Shown: one piece after another, positions 33,560 through 45,883 of the stretch
Numbering within the stretch: the stretch's first letter is position 1
How the letters are laid out: each line of letters opens with the position of its first letter
NCBI GenBank assembly: GCA_009733575.1
Contig: ML769438.1
Coordinates: 124,001 to 188,000 of the forward strand
Origin: Gymnopus androsaceus JB14
Lineage: Eukaryota; Basidiomycota; Agaricomycetes; Agaricales; Omphalotaceae
Length of the DNA stretch: 64,000 nt
Direction: 5' to 3'
Position numbers and translations under genes: made by a program
Notes under the pieces: model-generated
Seen by the model: the letters and a program-made list of their open reading frames with translations, nothing else
What the model was told of the DNA's origin: nothing
The model's database searches: none

Positions 33560-35187
33560 TTTCCAGCTCCAACCTCTGCTTCTTCATGGCAATTATGAGT
33601 GTTTGCAATTCATTCTTTGTGCCCTAGATTTGGTTGAATTCTCCTTTCTGTTCATTGGCATTGGAGATGCTCACTTTTGAGTATATTTGGTTGTGCCGCT
33701 TCCTGGCCTCCCTGATTGTACATCCCCGAATGCAAGGCATGGAAGGAACCAACAATGATAGAGATAGTCAGGAGTTTAATCTCTGCATGCTTGTGTTTGG
33801 CTTTGTGGATCACAAATTGACGCACTCTCTGTTCTACATCTCATGACCACCATTGGCCGAGCTACCAAATATTGGCCCACACTGTCTTTCAGCACATGAC
33901 AGTGTGAATTTGTTGGCGGGTGCAAGAAGAATGCTCCGCTTGTGAAGGATTGCAGTAGGTTTCAGTGGTAGGTTCAATGCCTGGTGCATATCAGTATGTG
34001 TATGCCCGCCTCTACCACGGCTGCATTCTCATTCTAAACCAGAACTCCAGGCGGTCTCCTTGAGATTCATAGGTGTTCCTGTGCAAGATTCTCCAAAGCC
34101 TGGACTTCTTCATGAAGAATGTTTTCCCTATGTGACATATCACCCATATCCCACTCCAAACCCAAAATCTGACGATGGAGCATCTGCAAGGGTGCACAGC
34201 TTGCTTCATCTGTTTCGGTCCATGTTTTCTTGATGCAAACCTTTGGCCTTGGCCAACTCAAAACACTAGTTTGCTTGAGCTCCATGACCTTCTTTTTCCC
34301 AGCTCTCAAAACCCCCCCTTTGGCTTCAAGTTGTTGGGCTCAAGGTCTCCAACCTTTTTGGCCAGTATCTGCATCATTCATCTCAAGCTCTTCTTCTCTT
34401 CTTTCTTTCACTTCAACTCATCCCAATTGAGATCTCCAATCTTCTTGCCCAGTATTTCCGCCATTTCATTGCAAGCTTGAAGATCCATCTCATACTGACC
34501 ACAAAGGTTGGATTGAAGAGTGAGTTGGGTTTGCAGGGAGACAATGATGCTCTCTTCGCAGGATGCTTTGTGTGCATGCCTGGGTGCTCCTTTGGGTGGC
34601 ATAGCTGGACTCAACATCTGGGGAGTGCACTACATGTTTGCTGTAGCACTGAAGGGTTGGGTTCAGGCTTTGCAGCTGTGTACACTACAAGGAAGATGAC
34701 TTTTCATTGATATATATTGGCCTTGGGAGCTTTGGATGAAGGGGACTGCAATGTGGAATGGAAGACAGTATCACTGAGTGCACAATACCAACTGTGAATG
34801 GATGACTGAGATGGAGAACCGGTACTTCTGAGAGATATTGCAGAAGGAGATGATCTTGTTTTGGCAGACATGAGGGAAGGAACTGCAGATCATGATCTCA
34901 ACGATCTATTAGAAACATCTTCCACCAAGAAGAAGACAGTCATGTAATAAGGAAGGTAATCTTGGAGATTTCTCCTTGGAGTGGAAGATGCCATTGTTGA
35001 CAATGTCAGATGGTTTCTGCTCAGGGGGATCATCCTCTTGTTCTTTACCTTTGGCCCTGAGCGAGGGAGTCGGGGTCATGACACTCCCTCCTGTTGCATT
35101 GTTGTGTCCAACAACTGCAAGCCAAGTGCTTGGAGATCCAAATCTCAGCCCAAAATCTCGCAGTACTACATCCTGGGACAGGTCCAA
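33560..35187 (-). pseudogene. coiled-coil protein, fragmented; transposon-associated
   Basis: I do not recognise a named family. On the minus strand, successive open pieces suggest one spliced or broken gene. They include LRDFGLRFGSPSTWLAVVGH, SCEESIIVSLQTQLTLQSNL, CNEMAEILGKKIGDLNWDEL, HRQILGLEWDMGDMSHREN with LHEEVQALENLAQEHL, and finally a REARKRHNQIYSKVSISNAN segment. Long polar heptad-like stretches indicate coiled coils. The last segment is closely matched on the plus strand at 51,090-51,230, so this gene type occurs twice. It lies downstream of the Tnp2 transposase remnant on the same strand, which suggests an element passenger. Exon limits are uncertain. Confidence 0.35.
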
Positions 35188-36199
35188 GAGGCCTTCTCAG
35201 GGACAGATGGAGCAATAACACTCTGGTCCATCAACTCCTGCAGCAAGGGGGAGAGTACCTTGGAGACTGAAGGTGTGGAATTTTTGGGAGATGAGGCATG
35301 TTGGAAAACGGGACTCAAAAAACTCATATCATGCTGAGGAGATCTCTAGCACTAGCAGGATGAGCAGGAGGCAAGCATCTGAGAATCATTATCAGTAGAT
35401 TGGCTGGGCATGTGGAGTATGGGATCACACTGGTCTGTGTGGCTAACCACCGGGAGTAAGAGGAGGATAAGAGTCGACATCAACATTTATTTTGTAGGGT
35501 GTCAAGTCAATGCTTCAAATCTGGCAATGAAGATGTTCCTCCTTGAGATTCTATGAAAATTATGATATAGGTTTAGACTCTGTCAGGCTCCCAGTGATTG
35601 AAAGAGATGAGCCTTTCGACGGATTCCCAATGATAGCTTGGATAGACCAGGGGAAGGTGAGCAACCAACATCTTGCGGGGCACTCAGGATGCTTGGTTGA
35701 GCTATTTTCAAGCTTTTGCACCCTGCTTCAAAACAATCACTCAAGGTCATTATTTCTTGAACCTAAAGCAGCATTTATCAAACAAAAATATCCATGTAGA
35801 TTCAATATCAACTTCATGTTATGTCCAAGTCTTTCCCCATGAGCCCAGACTGGAATAAGTCTGCAAGCACAGTAGTTTAAGGTCATTGCGGACCATAGAT
35901 TTCTCAATTCAGTGTTCCGAAAACTATTGTGCAAAGAGGTGGCCATGCACAATATTCATTTACTAAGTAAACTATCACTTCAACAGGCATGTAAGTGCAG
36001 AATATGTATAGTCAACTATTATCTAAACATGATGTATACAAATTCAGCTATCTACTGACATACTCAGTGCATTTTGAACAAGAAATGTCACTGCTTCAGT
36101 GCCTAGACAGGTTCACCAAGACAGACCTCCCAAGAGAGTAGTCAAAGCAGGCAGGATGTGCAATGATGTCATCCAAGGTAATGATGTTGGCAGTTGCAC
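35188..36199. other. no recognisable gene
   Basis: A plus-strand frame of 99 residues at 35,543-35,842 (ENYDIGLDSVRLPVIERDEP) has no family I recognise. It may be transposon passenger sequence. Confidence 0.35.
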
Positions 36200-36744
36200 T
36201 CAAGGTTGAAGAGTATATTGTAGCAGCAAAGTGAGGGTATCAGACAAAGGGATTATACAAGTGCTTCGACAGCCGTTCATAAGGCTGCAAATGAAGATGC
36301 AGAATGGTGCCATTTGGGGTAGGCTTGTTTTGAATCCACTGGATTTGCCCTGCCACTGGTGCCTGGTTTGGAGAAGGCCTGTAAAAGATGTTGACATTGC
36401 CTGCATGTGTATATACTCCAGAGAAGTTGACACTGTTGAACCAAGCATAGGTGCGGCGAATGCCTTTCATTTCAACAAATTCTTTGTAAATCTAGGGCAA
36501 CTTTTCTTAAGAAAGTCGTTTTATACTTAAGTAATACTCAAGTAATACTTAAGTGATACCTAAGTTTGCATAAAGCAACAAATTAGTTGTCTAGCACTTA
36601 TCACCTAAGTATTACTTAAGTAAACTCCAAGTATTTTTTACCTAAGTAATTGAGTAAAATGCAATCATATTTCTTGGTCTGTGTCAAGTAAACAGTAGAT
36701 AAAAAAGAAAGAAACATATTGTACTTGAGTAAGTATCTATCATC

Positions 36745-36785
<41 letters not shown>
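36745..36785. repeat. (AAGT)n microsatellite
   Basis: About ten uninterrupted AAGT units ending in AGGTAG. Lies inside the element that interrupts Tnp2. Confidence 0.95.
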
Positions 36786-37427
36786 GGTAGTAATTAAGTC
36801 AGTAAGTAAATAAGTATATAAAACATTTAATGAACAACTGTAATTGTTTCCTAAGAGAAATACTTACTTGAAGAATACTTAAGGAACATAAGCATTTCTT
36901 AAGTAATGTAAAGAAGCAAGGAAGGTGACTGTTGAAGTAATGTAAAGGAGAAGGTTGGAGCCAGGAGGGAGCTCTGAGATCTAGGACAGAGGTAGGGAGC
37001 CTTTTATATGCTAGCTGTGGAGATTTCCTAGTTAGGAACAATGGACAACTTTGCCATTGTTGCCAGTTTGGCAAGACAATGAACAGTTTCTATTGTTCTC
37101 TTGGAATATCATGTGATTTTTCCTACATATATATAAAGACCCAATGGGCCCTCATTGACACCACCTCTCTTCAACTCTTACCTCTACCATCTCATCCTAT
37201 CTACTCTCACTTTACTACCACTACAATTCAGTAGGACTCATATACTTTCTGCTTAGTATTTTCTTTAGAAACTTATGCCTTGCTCATGGCTTTCTTCTGT
37301 GCTACCTACTTTACTTTACTGATACTATACTTTGAATAACTTACTTTACTTTATTGCTTACACAGCTGATTTGGTATTTTACTTTAAACTAAAGTTTGCA
37401 GAGGATATAAGATAGTGCTTACTAGCC

Positions 37428-37463
37428 TTACTTTACTTTACTTTACTTTACTTTACTTTATTA
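37428..37463. repeat. (CTTTA)n microsatellite
   Basis: About seven CTTTA units in the same element, in a wider TTACTTT-rich tract (37,310-37,480). Confidence 0.9.
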
Positions 37464-40400
37464 CTTTCATTTTTACTTTTACTTCATAATCACCCATTTC
37501 AAGATGACTTTGCATGAGTTAGTGATGCATATATTTAAGTATTTACTTAAGTATAATTGATACTTACAGTTTAGGATAACTTTAATTCTTAGGAACATTC
37601 TAAGAATAACTTAAGTATAAAACCACTTTCTTGAGAAAAGCTGCCCTGGTAGTTGATTCTTTAGCCTGGTTGGTAGTATTGGCTGGAACAAAGGATTTGT
37701 TGAACAGAACCTTCAGCTGTTTGATTGCCTCAGGACAGTCTGGACAATGCAACCAGTGGCGGATATTGGCTGTGCAAACCAGCATCTTGATCATTGTGGA
37801 TTCCATGACACCTAGGTTACACCAATGATGAGCTTGGCCACTCAAAGGAGAGACCAAAAATACCTACCACCAATGTGATCATTTGTGTTAATTTTCTGTA
37901 CAACGCCAATCAAGTGTTTGAAAGGAAAGCACCAAGAAAGGATCCAAATAGGAAAAGAAAGCCGTATACGTGTCCTACTGCATGAATGTTAGGGTGTGCA
38001 ACACCTTCTTGAGTATGTGAGAAGAGAGTCTGCAGATGCTTGACCCAAAAATCAACATAGTCCCAAAAGGATTCAGTGCATGCAGATGTCATGGTGAACT
38101 GACAAGCTATGATATTTGCCTGGAAGAGCGCCATTGTATGATCAAGAGCCTTCAATAAGAGCCCAGATTCGGACTCATCATTTGGGGGAGCACAACCGTC
38201 ATTATCACCCCAGAGAGTAATGAGAGCAACTGGAAGGAATAAGGAGCTTAGAATTTGCCATTTGCCTGCTTTGATGGATCCTGCTTTTGCTTCTCCATAG
38301 TTCATTGGCATGGAACTGATCCATGATGGTCTCTTTGTCTCTCAAATGACTTTCTGGATATGGGAAAGTGTTTCAGGCATCCCCATTCTGAGTATGTGAG
38401 CCGGCGCAGAGCTGAGTGGTTGTTGTAATCTCTACAGATAGAGTGAGTGGGCCTGTTATGATAGAAATTAGAGAAATCATTTACCCAGTTGAGTAGCAGA
38501 GCAATGAAATGGTTTTTTGTCTTTGCAGCCTTCTCTGAGGGGAATGAGATTTGATCAAGGCCCTGCTTCCTCTTCAATCTCTGCTTTGTGTGTTGCACAA
38601 AAAGAGAAGATATTGTTCCACATACTGTATTCAGCTGCAGTGATAATTCCAACGTGTGAACAACAAATTGCAGAGCACCCTTAGTGGCCTAGTTATCAAG
38701 CCATGTCCACATCTGATTTAAAGTCATGAAATCCTCCCCTTCAAGAGCTAAACAAAGTTTCTCCTGGACCTTTGAAACATCTGGCACATGTTTCTCTTCC
38801 AGCCTGGGAAGCTCAGGGACAGCCTGGGGTTTATATCCAATCCAATGCAAGTCAAATGTGTACTGGAGGCCATCAGCATTGTGCTTGGGAGCTGCAGCAT
38901 TGAGACAAAGAAGATGACGGCAGTGATAGTGAATGACACCTTTGAGAGTCCAATGCATGGCATCAACAACTAGCATTCTTGTTGGATCCCAATACTCAAG
39001 TATCCAGAGAGAAGACTATTGAACCCCATGATTTTCAAAAATGTCTTTCCATTCAGCAAGAGTTTTTGCATCCTTGTAAGCCCTAGACCAGTGACAAAGT
39101 TCCTCTACATCTCGAGGGACACAGAGGCTGTGATCTGTATTGTAGATCTGATTCTTTCCTCAAAGTTGACAGCAACTGCAGATCAAACCTAACATGTGTC
39201 CCTGGAGACCAGCAATCTTCCAAGCCGCGGACATTGTTGACGGATAGGAGGATTCCAGCTTCAATGACGGCGCCTGACTCTGAGTCTGCAGTGCAAGAGC
39301 ATTTGAATCCTGGCCACCATGCCCTGGCAAACCACTCAATTACCGGTGGGACATAGTGATCAATTTCGTCTACAGAGGGTTCATTTGGGCTGGGAATGAT
39401 GTTGATATGCATGTTTTCTGGAAGATATTGGATAGAGGGATAAAGAGCCAGATTAGTGCAAGAAATGATGCAGATGGATTTGTGGGCTCCATGATGAGTG
39501 ATACCATTTGGATTAAAAAAGTCCAGATGTATTAAGAAACGCCAGACAAATCTTTTCTCCTCGATTCACAAACAATTTGCCATTGGGTCCTCTGAAGTCT
39601 TTGATAAAATCCACCTCAAAGATATTCCTGACAGCAGCTGACTCCTTGCCACCGTGGATAGCGTCCAAGGCTGTATCAATGTCTTTGGTGGACTGATGAA
39701 GATACATTGGGTCAGCGAGACAGCGTGCAAGGTAGTCGGGAAGTGAGGCAACAAGATATGGCTTCACAGGTTGTAATGTACCATCGCGTCAATGACATAA
39801 AAGGCCAGTACCACACCTGGAGAACCCAGCTTGACCAACAATATTGTTGAGGCAAAATTCAGGGTAGTCATAGAACTCCTTGCCCCCCTACAAACATCCT
39901 TTGTTTGTGAAGTTGCAAGAGGGACAAGCTGCATACATGTTAAAGCAACCATCAATGCCAAACTTCTTGAGAGCATCAGCCAAGGAGGTGGGCATATTTG
40001 CAATGATCTCATTTTGAGATTTTGAGAATGGATGCGGGATACTACTGCCTTTGGAGTTGATGGTGGACATTCCAAGTCGGATGCACATGATTGCAATAGC
40101 GACAACAAAATTTGTGCGAACAACTGATAGTCCCATAATCATATTGCAGATAACTGCCAGCAGTATGAAAACTTGATTTATTTGATCCATTTCTGCAATG
40201 TTTGCATCATCAACTGTGATAATATAAGCATTGTTTAGACTGGGAATATGTTGGACACTCACCTGCAGCTTTTTTGATTGGATGTTCCGGAATGAGAGGA
40301 GCATACAGAACACAAATCTTCTCATCAATAGTTCTGACATGTGTCCGCATTTGCTCCCTCCAGTCCTTCACAGGGTCTGCAGCACCTTTCGTTCTGCACT

Positions 40401-41639
40401 TTGATCTTGAATCAAAGCCATGAATTTGTCCAAGTGCCTTGTGAAGGAAAGCAGTTGCTTCATCCAGCCTCCCACACTTGGAGTTTGTCAAAAGTGATGC
40501 AAAATCATGATTAAAAATCTGGGCATGATGCTCATCGCAGCCTTGCTCAATCTTTTTCAGGATTTTGAGTTCATCTGCCTCTATTTTCTGTGTAGATTTC
40601 TGAGTGGGTGAAGTGGATCAAGACGTGGGCACTTTTGCATAACAAGGACATGAGCCAAACTGGTGACCTGTTTGATTAGCTGCAGCGAAAGAAGGTCTTT
40701 TGGCCTGAGCAACAGCCTGTAAGCCCTGCGCAGCACTAGAGACATCCAGGTTTTCAATTGTGTTTGGTAATGTTGCAGTTGTATGCTGGTAGAATTCAGT
40801 GGAAGAAGTGAATAGTTTGTTGTGGGTGGAGGTGTCCAAAGGTTTGGCAGTTAATGTTGCAGCAGTAAGGAGTGTCTCCAAAGAATTGATTGTCAGTTCT
40901 GACACAGTGGGTGTATTCTATGTTACATGGTTCAGAGATAATGTGGGGTTTCCAAGAAATCAGTTCTCACCTGAGTATTACCATGCAATGCTGACCTCGA
41001 GTGGGGCCTTGGTAAAGTAGGATTTGCATCTTCCAGACGAAGAGAAGCCAGTTTGGCTGTGACTGAAGAAAGCGGAGACAGGAACCAAGGAATTCCTGAA
41101 CACGGAGAAGTCCTAGATGGAGTTGCTGTTGATGGAGTTGGTTCCTGAGATTGAGCTCTTGTAGGAGGGGCACTACTCTATTGCGGGCATATCAGAGGTA
41201 GTACAGACCGATAAAGGAACCTGCTCACAATCATACTGGATTTAGAAGCTGATTGCAGATTGTCGTTGAGTGTAAAGGCTCCAGGCATTGGTAAATCCTC
41301 CAGATGCAAAGAGTTCATTGCATTGATGACTGGGGAAAGCAAGGAAGATGGCTGCAAGGACCCTTCCGGAGTAGGAGATACTGGCACATACAAAGGGAAT
41401 ATAGACTGGGTGAAATATTAGTGACTAGTTTGAGCACCATTGGATGGATCAAAGACCTTTTTGCTGAGGTTTCCCATCCTCCTGCCCTTGAGGATTTTTG
41501 AACGTTGGATATCACTTACAGGACCCAATTTCAAGGGTGTACTCATGGATGGATCCGATGAGAGAGAAGCGGTCGCAGGCTCTGGTGGAATGGAAAAAGA
41601 GAGAGATGAAGTGATGTAATGCACAAGATTCTCAATCAA

Positions 41640-42600
41640 CAGTCTGGATTCCACCTTGGTTTTGGCGGACAACCACCAATGTTGGCTTTCAAGCTGGGGG
41701 AGGAGCCAGAGCTTTCATCATCCGCATCCATATCAACATCCTCATCAACTGTTGGTTTAGATTGAGGGGTTTTCCCTTGGGCAATTGCTCCCTCAACTGA
41801 TCCTGTAGACTGGCCATCTTGGTTTCGAAGTCAGCCTGGGGAAAGGCATGTCAACTACTCAATGTAAATAAGCACAGTAAGAAACATGTACCTTTCTCGC
41901 TCAGCATGAAGTTGCGCCTCTGTCTAATAATTTGATGAGACTTGAAGGAAAGATCAAATTAGCACAACTGACCATCTATTGAAGAGCTGCTTGCTTTGCT
42001 TGAAGAGCTGCTTCCTTCTCTTGAAGCTGTTTGAATGTTTGTGAGTAACACAACAACTTGGAAAGAACATTGGGACCAACCCGTTTTTCAAGCTCTGTTT
42101 TGTTGTGACAGGACTAAAGCAGATCAGCTACACAAGATAAAACACCACAACAGGAAGCACAAACCTGAGCTGACTCTTGCATTCTCTGTGGATGATATTA
42201 GCAAGACATGAACTGAAGATGAGACTATAGAACTGACCAACTCCATATCAGCAGCTTCTTTGGCTCAATTCTGTTTGAATATAAAATAAGAAAGATAGGA
42301 AATAAGAAAGATGCATTGGAACCAACAATTCTTTGATCTGCTTCATGTGGTCAGCAGCCTGAAAATTATTATGAGATCAGGCATAATGAATGTAGGTCAA
42401 TGGCTAACCAAGTCTTGAATGGTCTTCTCATTCTCTTGAATAGCCATGGCCTTCTCATTAAGAGCCTGGTTCTTCTCCAAGATTGCAGCCTCCTTCTCTT
42501 GAATGGCGGCTTCCTTTTTTTGGCACTGTCGAGAATATGAGACATGATATTGGAATAATAATTTTGGGAACTGACTGATGTGTTGAGTTGCCACTGCACT
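41640..42600 (-). pseudogene. coiled-coil accessory gene, left-arm copy (truncated)
   Basis: Minus-strand mirror of the right-arm gene. Exons include KKEAAIQEKEAAILEKNQAL and NEKAMAIQENEKTIQDL (about 42,530-42,420), then short pieces separated by putative introns of about 50 bases. These reach an acidic Asp/Glu-rich segment near 41,700-41,770. Past 41,610 it runs into the duplicated Tnp2 N-terminal region instead of the globular part present after 48,960, so this copy lacks its 3' end. Confidence 0.5.
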
Positions 42601-43149
42601 TCAGAAGTCTAAAGAATTGTTATAACTACCAGCATAGTAAACAGGATGATAACTGACAATCTTCTCAATCTCCACCTTTGTTTGTTCATGCTGTTGGAAT
42701 AATGTAACCAAAAATTGGAATAAATGAATCTCGGGGCTGACCATTCCCCTAAGACCTTCTCTTGGGCAACCTTTGAGGGTAGGTTTGATATAGTGTACAA
42801 ACAACAAACATGAAATGACAAACCTCTCTAAGACCTCGATTGATATTGGCACAGTCCATTTCGTCGCGCTGGATTCTGAAATCACAGCAATTCCATGGAC
42901 AACTCCACCAGCTTTGCCAACTGATCCTCAAGGCTAGCTTTCTTTTTTTTGAAGCAATGAATATTGGCATTATTTTTGTCAACGAAGAGATGCTAAATAC
43001 TGGTTTCAATCAGTGAGCATTTGAACTTGCTGCTCCAAGGATTTTCTTAGTGTTCTGTCAGGCCTTGGCTCATTCCCAGACATTTCCTGTGCTTGTTAAC
43101 CACCCGTTGATGTTTCCTATGCTCCATAACCGTCCGCAGATACCTCCTG

Positions 43150-43814
43150 TGACTAAGCCGGCAATGCCTCCCCAATTTCGGGGGACTTTGGTCTTTGTTT
43201 GTTTGATCTACAAATTAGGCAATTGGCTGCTCATGGGATAGTTGGGTTCGTAACAGGCTCAAACACACGCTCAAGTATAGTTAATTTTTTTTTGCGGATA
43301 TACTCAGAAAGTAGTCTTACTTGAATGTTGGAAAGCAGATTTTTTTAAAATCCTCTTCCTTTTTCAAATTTCATGTAACTGGAAGATCCTGCCAGCAAAA
43401 GACAACGGGACAACTTATAAAAAAATCTATTTCCAATACTTCAAATAAAATATTGAGCTCATCAGGATGCACTTTACCCGAAGGGAAATTGGTTGAGATT
43501 TGAGAGCTGGCAGGACACCCAAAAAGAACAATTTTTCCAGTGAGATCAGGTTCGGATTGAGCGCTTATCAAAATATGGGCAAAATACAGAGGACTGGAAC
43601 CACTGGATTTTATGACGTTTCGTGTTTTTTTCTTATGGGATATTGTATAGATAGCCGTAATGTTCCTTAAATGTAAACTTTTGAGCTGTTAAATGAGGTG
43701 TATGAACAGCGGAATCAATGTTGAAAGGTACTGTGCCTTCAATGTGCAAATTTACGGCATAAAACAAATATGTACAAACTGACACCGGATTTTGCAAGGC
43801 ATTGCCGGTACTCA
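43150..43814. mobile_element. inserted element, GTGAGTACCGGCAATGCC ends (left-arm copy)
   Basis: Counterpart of the element at 46,792-47,423. The inner end here is slightly damaged (ACTAAGCCGGCAATGCC), the outer end intact (GGCATTGCCGGTACTCAC). Inserted in a C-rich minisatellite-like tract made of CCTGTGCTTGTTAACC-type units. Confidence 0.65.
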
Positions 43815-44716
43815 CCTTCCTGCACTCATTTACCTATATGCAGGCGCTTCCCATGCTTATTTACCATTTGTTCTGCCTGACAGGCACTTTTTACATGTGA
43901 TTACCAGTTATCCTGCCTTCTGGGTGCCTCCTGCACTTGATAACCATCTCAAGGCCTTCCAATGACTTACACAGCCACCCTACAGTATATAGTAGACACC
44001 CGAGTTCATGTACCTAGTCTGTTATTACCATTGTTACCGAATCAATCTCCATTTTGCTTCTGTCTCTATTTATTACTTTCACTTTTACTTTTACTTCATA
44101 GTCACCCATTCCAAGATTATTTTGCATGAGTTAGTTACGCCTATACTTAAGTATTTACTTAAGTATAAATTGATACTTACAATTTAGGATAAATTTAATT
44201 CTGAGGAACATTCTAAGAATTACTTAAGTATAAAACCACGTTCTTGAGAAAAGCTGCTCTGGTAGTTGCTATAATAACAAACAATGTACAAGGACAATAT
44301 ATTATGTATAACAATAAACGATTTGCATTTGGCACAAGGACAATTGTCATATGGTCTGCAATGACCTAAATCTAGCACAACAGTTGAACGACAGGTGTCG
44401 GTACAGCCTAAATATAATCCATTTGAATCAAGACTATACCATCTCAGCAATGCAGTCCTCTCTCTCAAATCTGGACCCAGATGCTAGTGTAAGTTGCCTT
44501 GATGAATTTTGTTGGTGGCTGGCAGCTGATGCTTTTAACACTCAGCCCAAACCATTCAATGATGGAGTAACTGGACACTGGGCACAGAGTCCTTGGATGT
44601 TTCAATGCTTTGGCATCAAGGTCAGTCTTGCTGGCTATTCTCTTTACCACTTGGTCGCTAATGCATTGTTAGCCTATTTCTTTGTGTTCAAAAGGAACTA
44701 CTGCCAAAGGTCCCTC

Positions 44717-44741
44717 NNNNNNNNNNNNNNNNNNNNNNNNN
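44717..44741. other. assembly gap, 25 N
   Basis: Second gap of exactly 25 N, at the inner end of the left arm of the inverted duplication. Confidence 0.98.
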
Positions 44742-45883
44742 TGCGCAGGGCTTACAGGCTGTTGCTCAGGCCAAAAGACCTTCTTTCGCTGCAGCTAATC
44801 AAACAGGTCACCAGTTTGGCTCATGTCCTTGTTATGCAAAAGTGCCCACGTCTTGATCCACTTCACCCACTCAGAAATCTACACAGAAAATAGAGGCAGA
44901 TGAACTCAAAATCCTGAAAAAGATTGAGCAAGGCTGCGATGAGCATCATGCCCAGATTTTTAATCATGATTTTGCATCACTTTTGACAAACTCCAAGTGT
45001 GGGAGGCTGGATGAAAGCCATCTCTCTCTTCGCAGCACTAGAGACATCCAGGTTTTCAATTGTGTTTGGTAATGTTGCAGTTGTATGCTGGTAGAATTCA
45101 GTGGAAGAAGTGAATAGTTTGTTGTGGGTGGAGGTGTCCAAAGGTTTGGCAGTTAATGTTGCAGCAGTAAGGAGTGTCTCCAAAGAATTGATTGTCAGCT
45201 CTGACACAGTGGGTGTATTCTATGTTACATGGTTCAGAGATAATGTGGGGTTTCCAAGAAATCAGTTCTCACCTGAGTAATGCTGACCTTGAGTGGGGCC
45301 TTGGTAAAGTTGGATTTGCATCTTCCAGACGAAGAGAAGCCAGTTCGGCTGTGACTGAAGAAAGCGGAGACAGGAACCAAGGAATTCCTGAACACAGAGA
45401 AGTCCTAGATGGAGTTGCTGTTGATGGAGTTAGTTCCTGAGATTGAGCTCTTGTAGGAGGGGCACTACTCTATTGTGGGCATATCAGAGGTAGTACAGAC
45501 CTATAAAGGAACCTGCTCACAATCATACTGGATTTAGAAGCTGATTGCAGATTGTCGTTGAGTGTAAAGGCTCCAGGCATTGGTAAATCCTCCAGATGCA
45601 AAGAGTTCATTGCATTGATGACTGGGGAAAGCAGGAAGATGGCTGCAAGGACCCTTCCGGAGTAGGAGATACTGGCACATACAAAGGGAATATAGACTGG
45701 GTGAAATATTAGTGACTAGTTTGAGCACCATTGGATGGATCAAAGACCTTTTTGCTGAGGTTTCCCATCCTCCTGCCCTTGAGGATTTTTGAACGTTGGA
45801 TATCACTTATAGGACCCAATTTCAAGGGTGTACTCATGGATGGATCCGATGAGAGAGAAGCGGTCGCAGGCTCTGGTGGAATG
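44742..45883. repeat. spacer of the inverted duplication: rearranged copy of Tnp2 5' region
   Basis: Two pieces meet here. 44,742 to about 45,020 is the inverted copy of about 40,460-40,737 (GCGCAGGGCTTACAGGCTGT onward). 45,032-45,883 is a direct copy of 40,731-41,594, starting at GCAGCACTAGAGACATCC, with small deletions. The minus strand of the second piece again encodes the Ser/Thr-rich Tnp2 N-terminus (MSELTINSLETLLTAATLTA at 45,207). Confidence 0.85.

Larger units (their letters stand above)
36493..37655. mobile_element. 1.16-kb terminal-inverted-repeat element inside Tnp2
   Basis: The left end AGGGCAACTTTTCTTAAGAA with TTTTATACTTAAGTA mirrors the right end TACTTAAGTATAAAACCACT with TTCTTGAGAAAAGCTGCCCT, giving about 38 bp of inverted repeat. 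It breaks the transposase between the residues ESTT and YKEFVE. The interior has an AAGT microsatellite, a CTTTA microsatellite and a TATATATAAAG box near 37,127, but no transposase. Parts recur at 44,080-44,270 and 46,340-46,520. Confidence 0.8.
36200..40905 (-). pseudogene. Tnp2-type (CACTA-like) transposase, degraded and interrupted
   Basis: Minus-strand segments follow the order of basidiomycete Tnp2 transposases. A Ser/Thr-rich N-terminus (MSELTINSLETLLTAATLTA, 40,905) is followed by KFGIDGCFNMYAACPSCNFT (CPSC zinc-like motif, about 39,915) and FRGPNGKLFVNRGE (about 39,575). Then come NEPSVDEIDHYVPPVIEWFA (39,390), MLVVDAMHWTLKGVIHYHCR (38,976), YGEAKAGSIKAGKWQILSSL (38,300), HPNIHAVGHVYGFLFLFGS, and a tail RTYAWFNSVNFSGVYTHAGN (36,450). 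The protein would act in the nucleus on element ends. Frames change several times and stops intervene, so it is inactive. A 1.2-kb element splits the tail at 36,493-37,655. The upstream part is re-duplicated at 44,742-45,883. Confidence 0.85.
41610..44716 (+). repeat. inverted segmental duplication, left arm (3.1 kb)
   Basis: The reverse complement of this arm matches 45,884-48,960 over its whole length with scattered substitutions and small indels. It ends exactly at the 25-N gap. It contains, on the minus strand, the coiled-coil exons also present in the right arm, a 650-bp inserted element (43,150-43,814) and part of the element that interrupts Tnp2. The divergence, for example different bases in the CTTGATAACCATC region, shows two distinct copies and not one sequence read twice. 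Confidence 0.9.

Noticed and set aside
44351..44893. 180-residue open frame on the plus strand
   Set aside because: It crosses the 25-N gap and joins two sequences in unrelated orientation; the frame is artificial.
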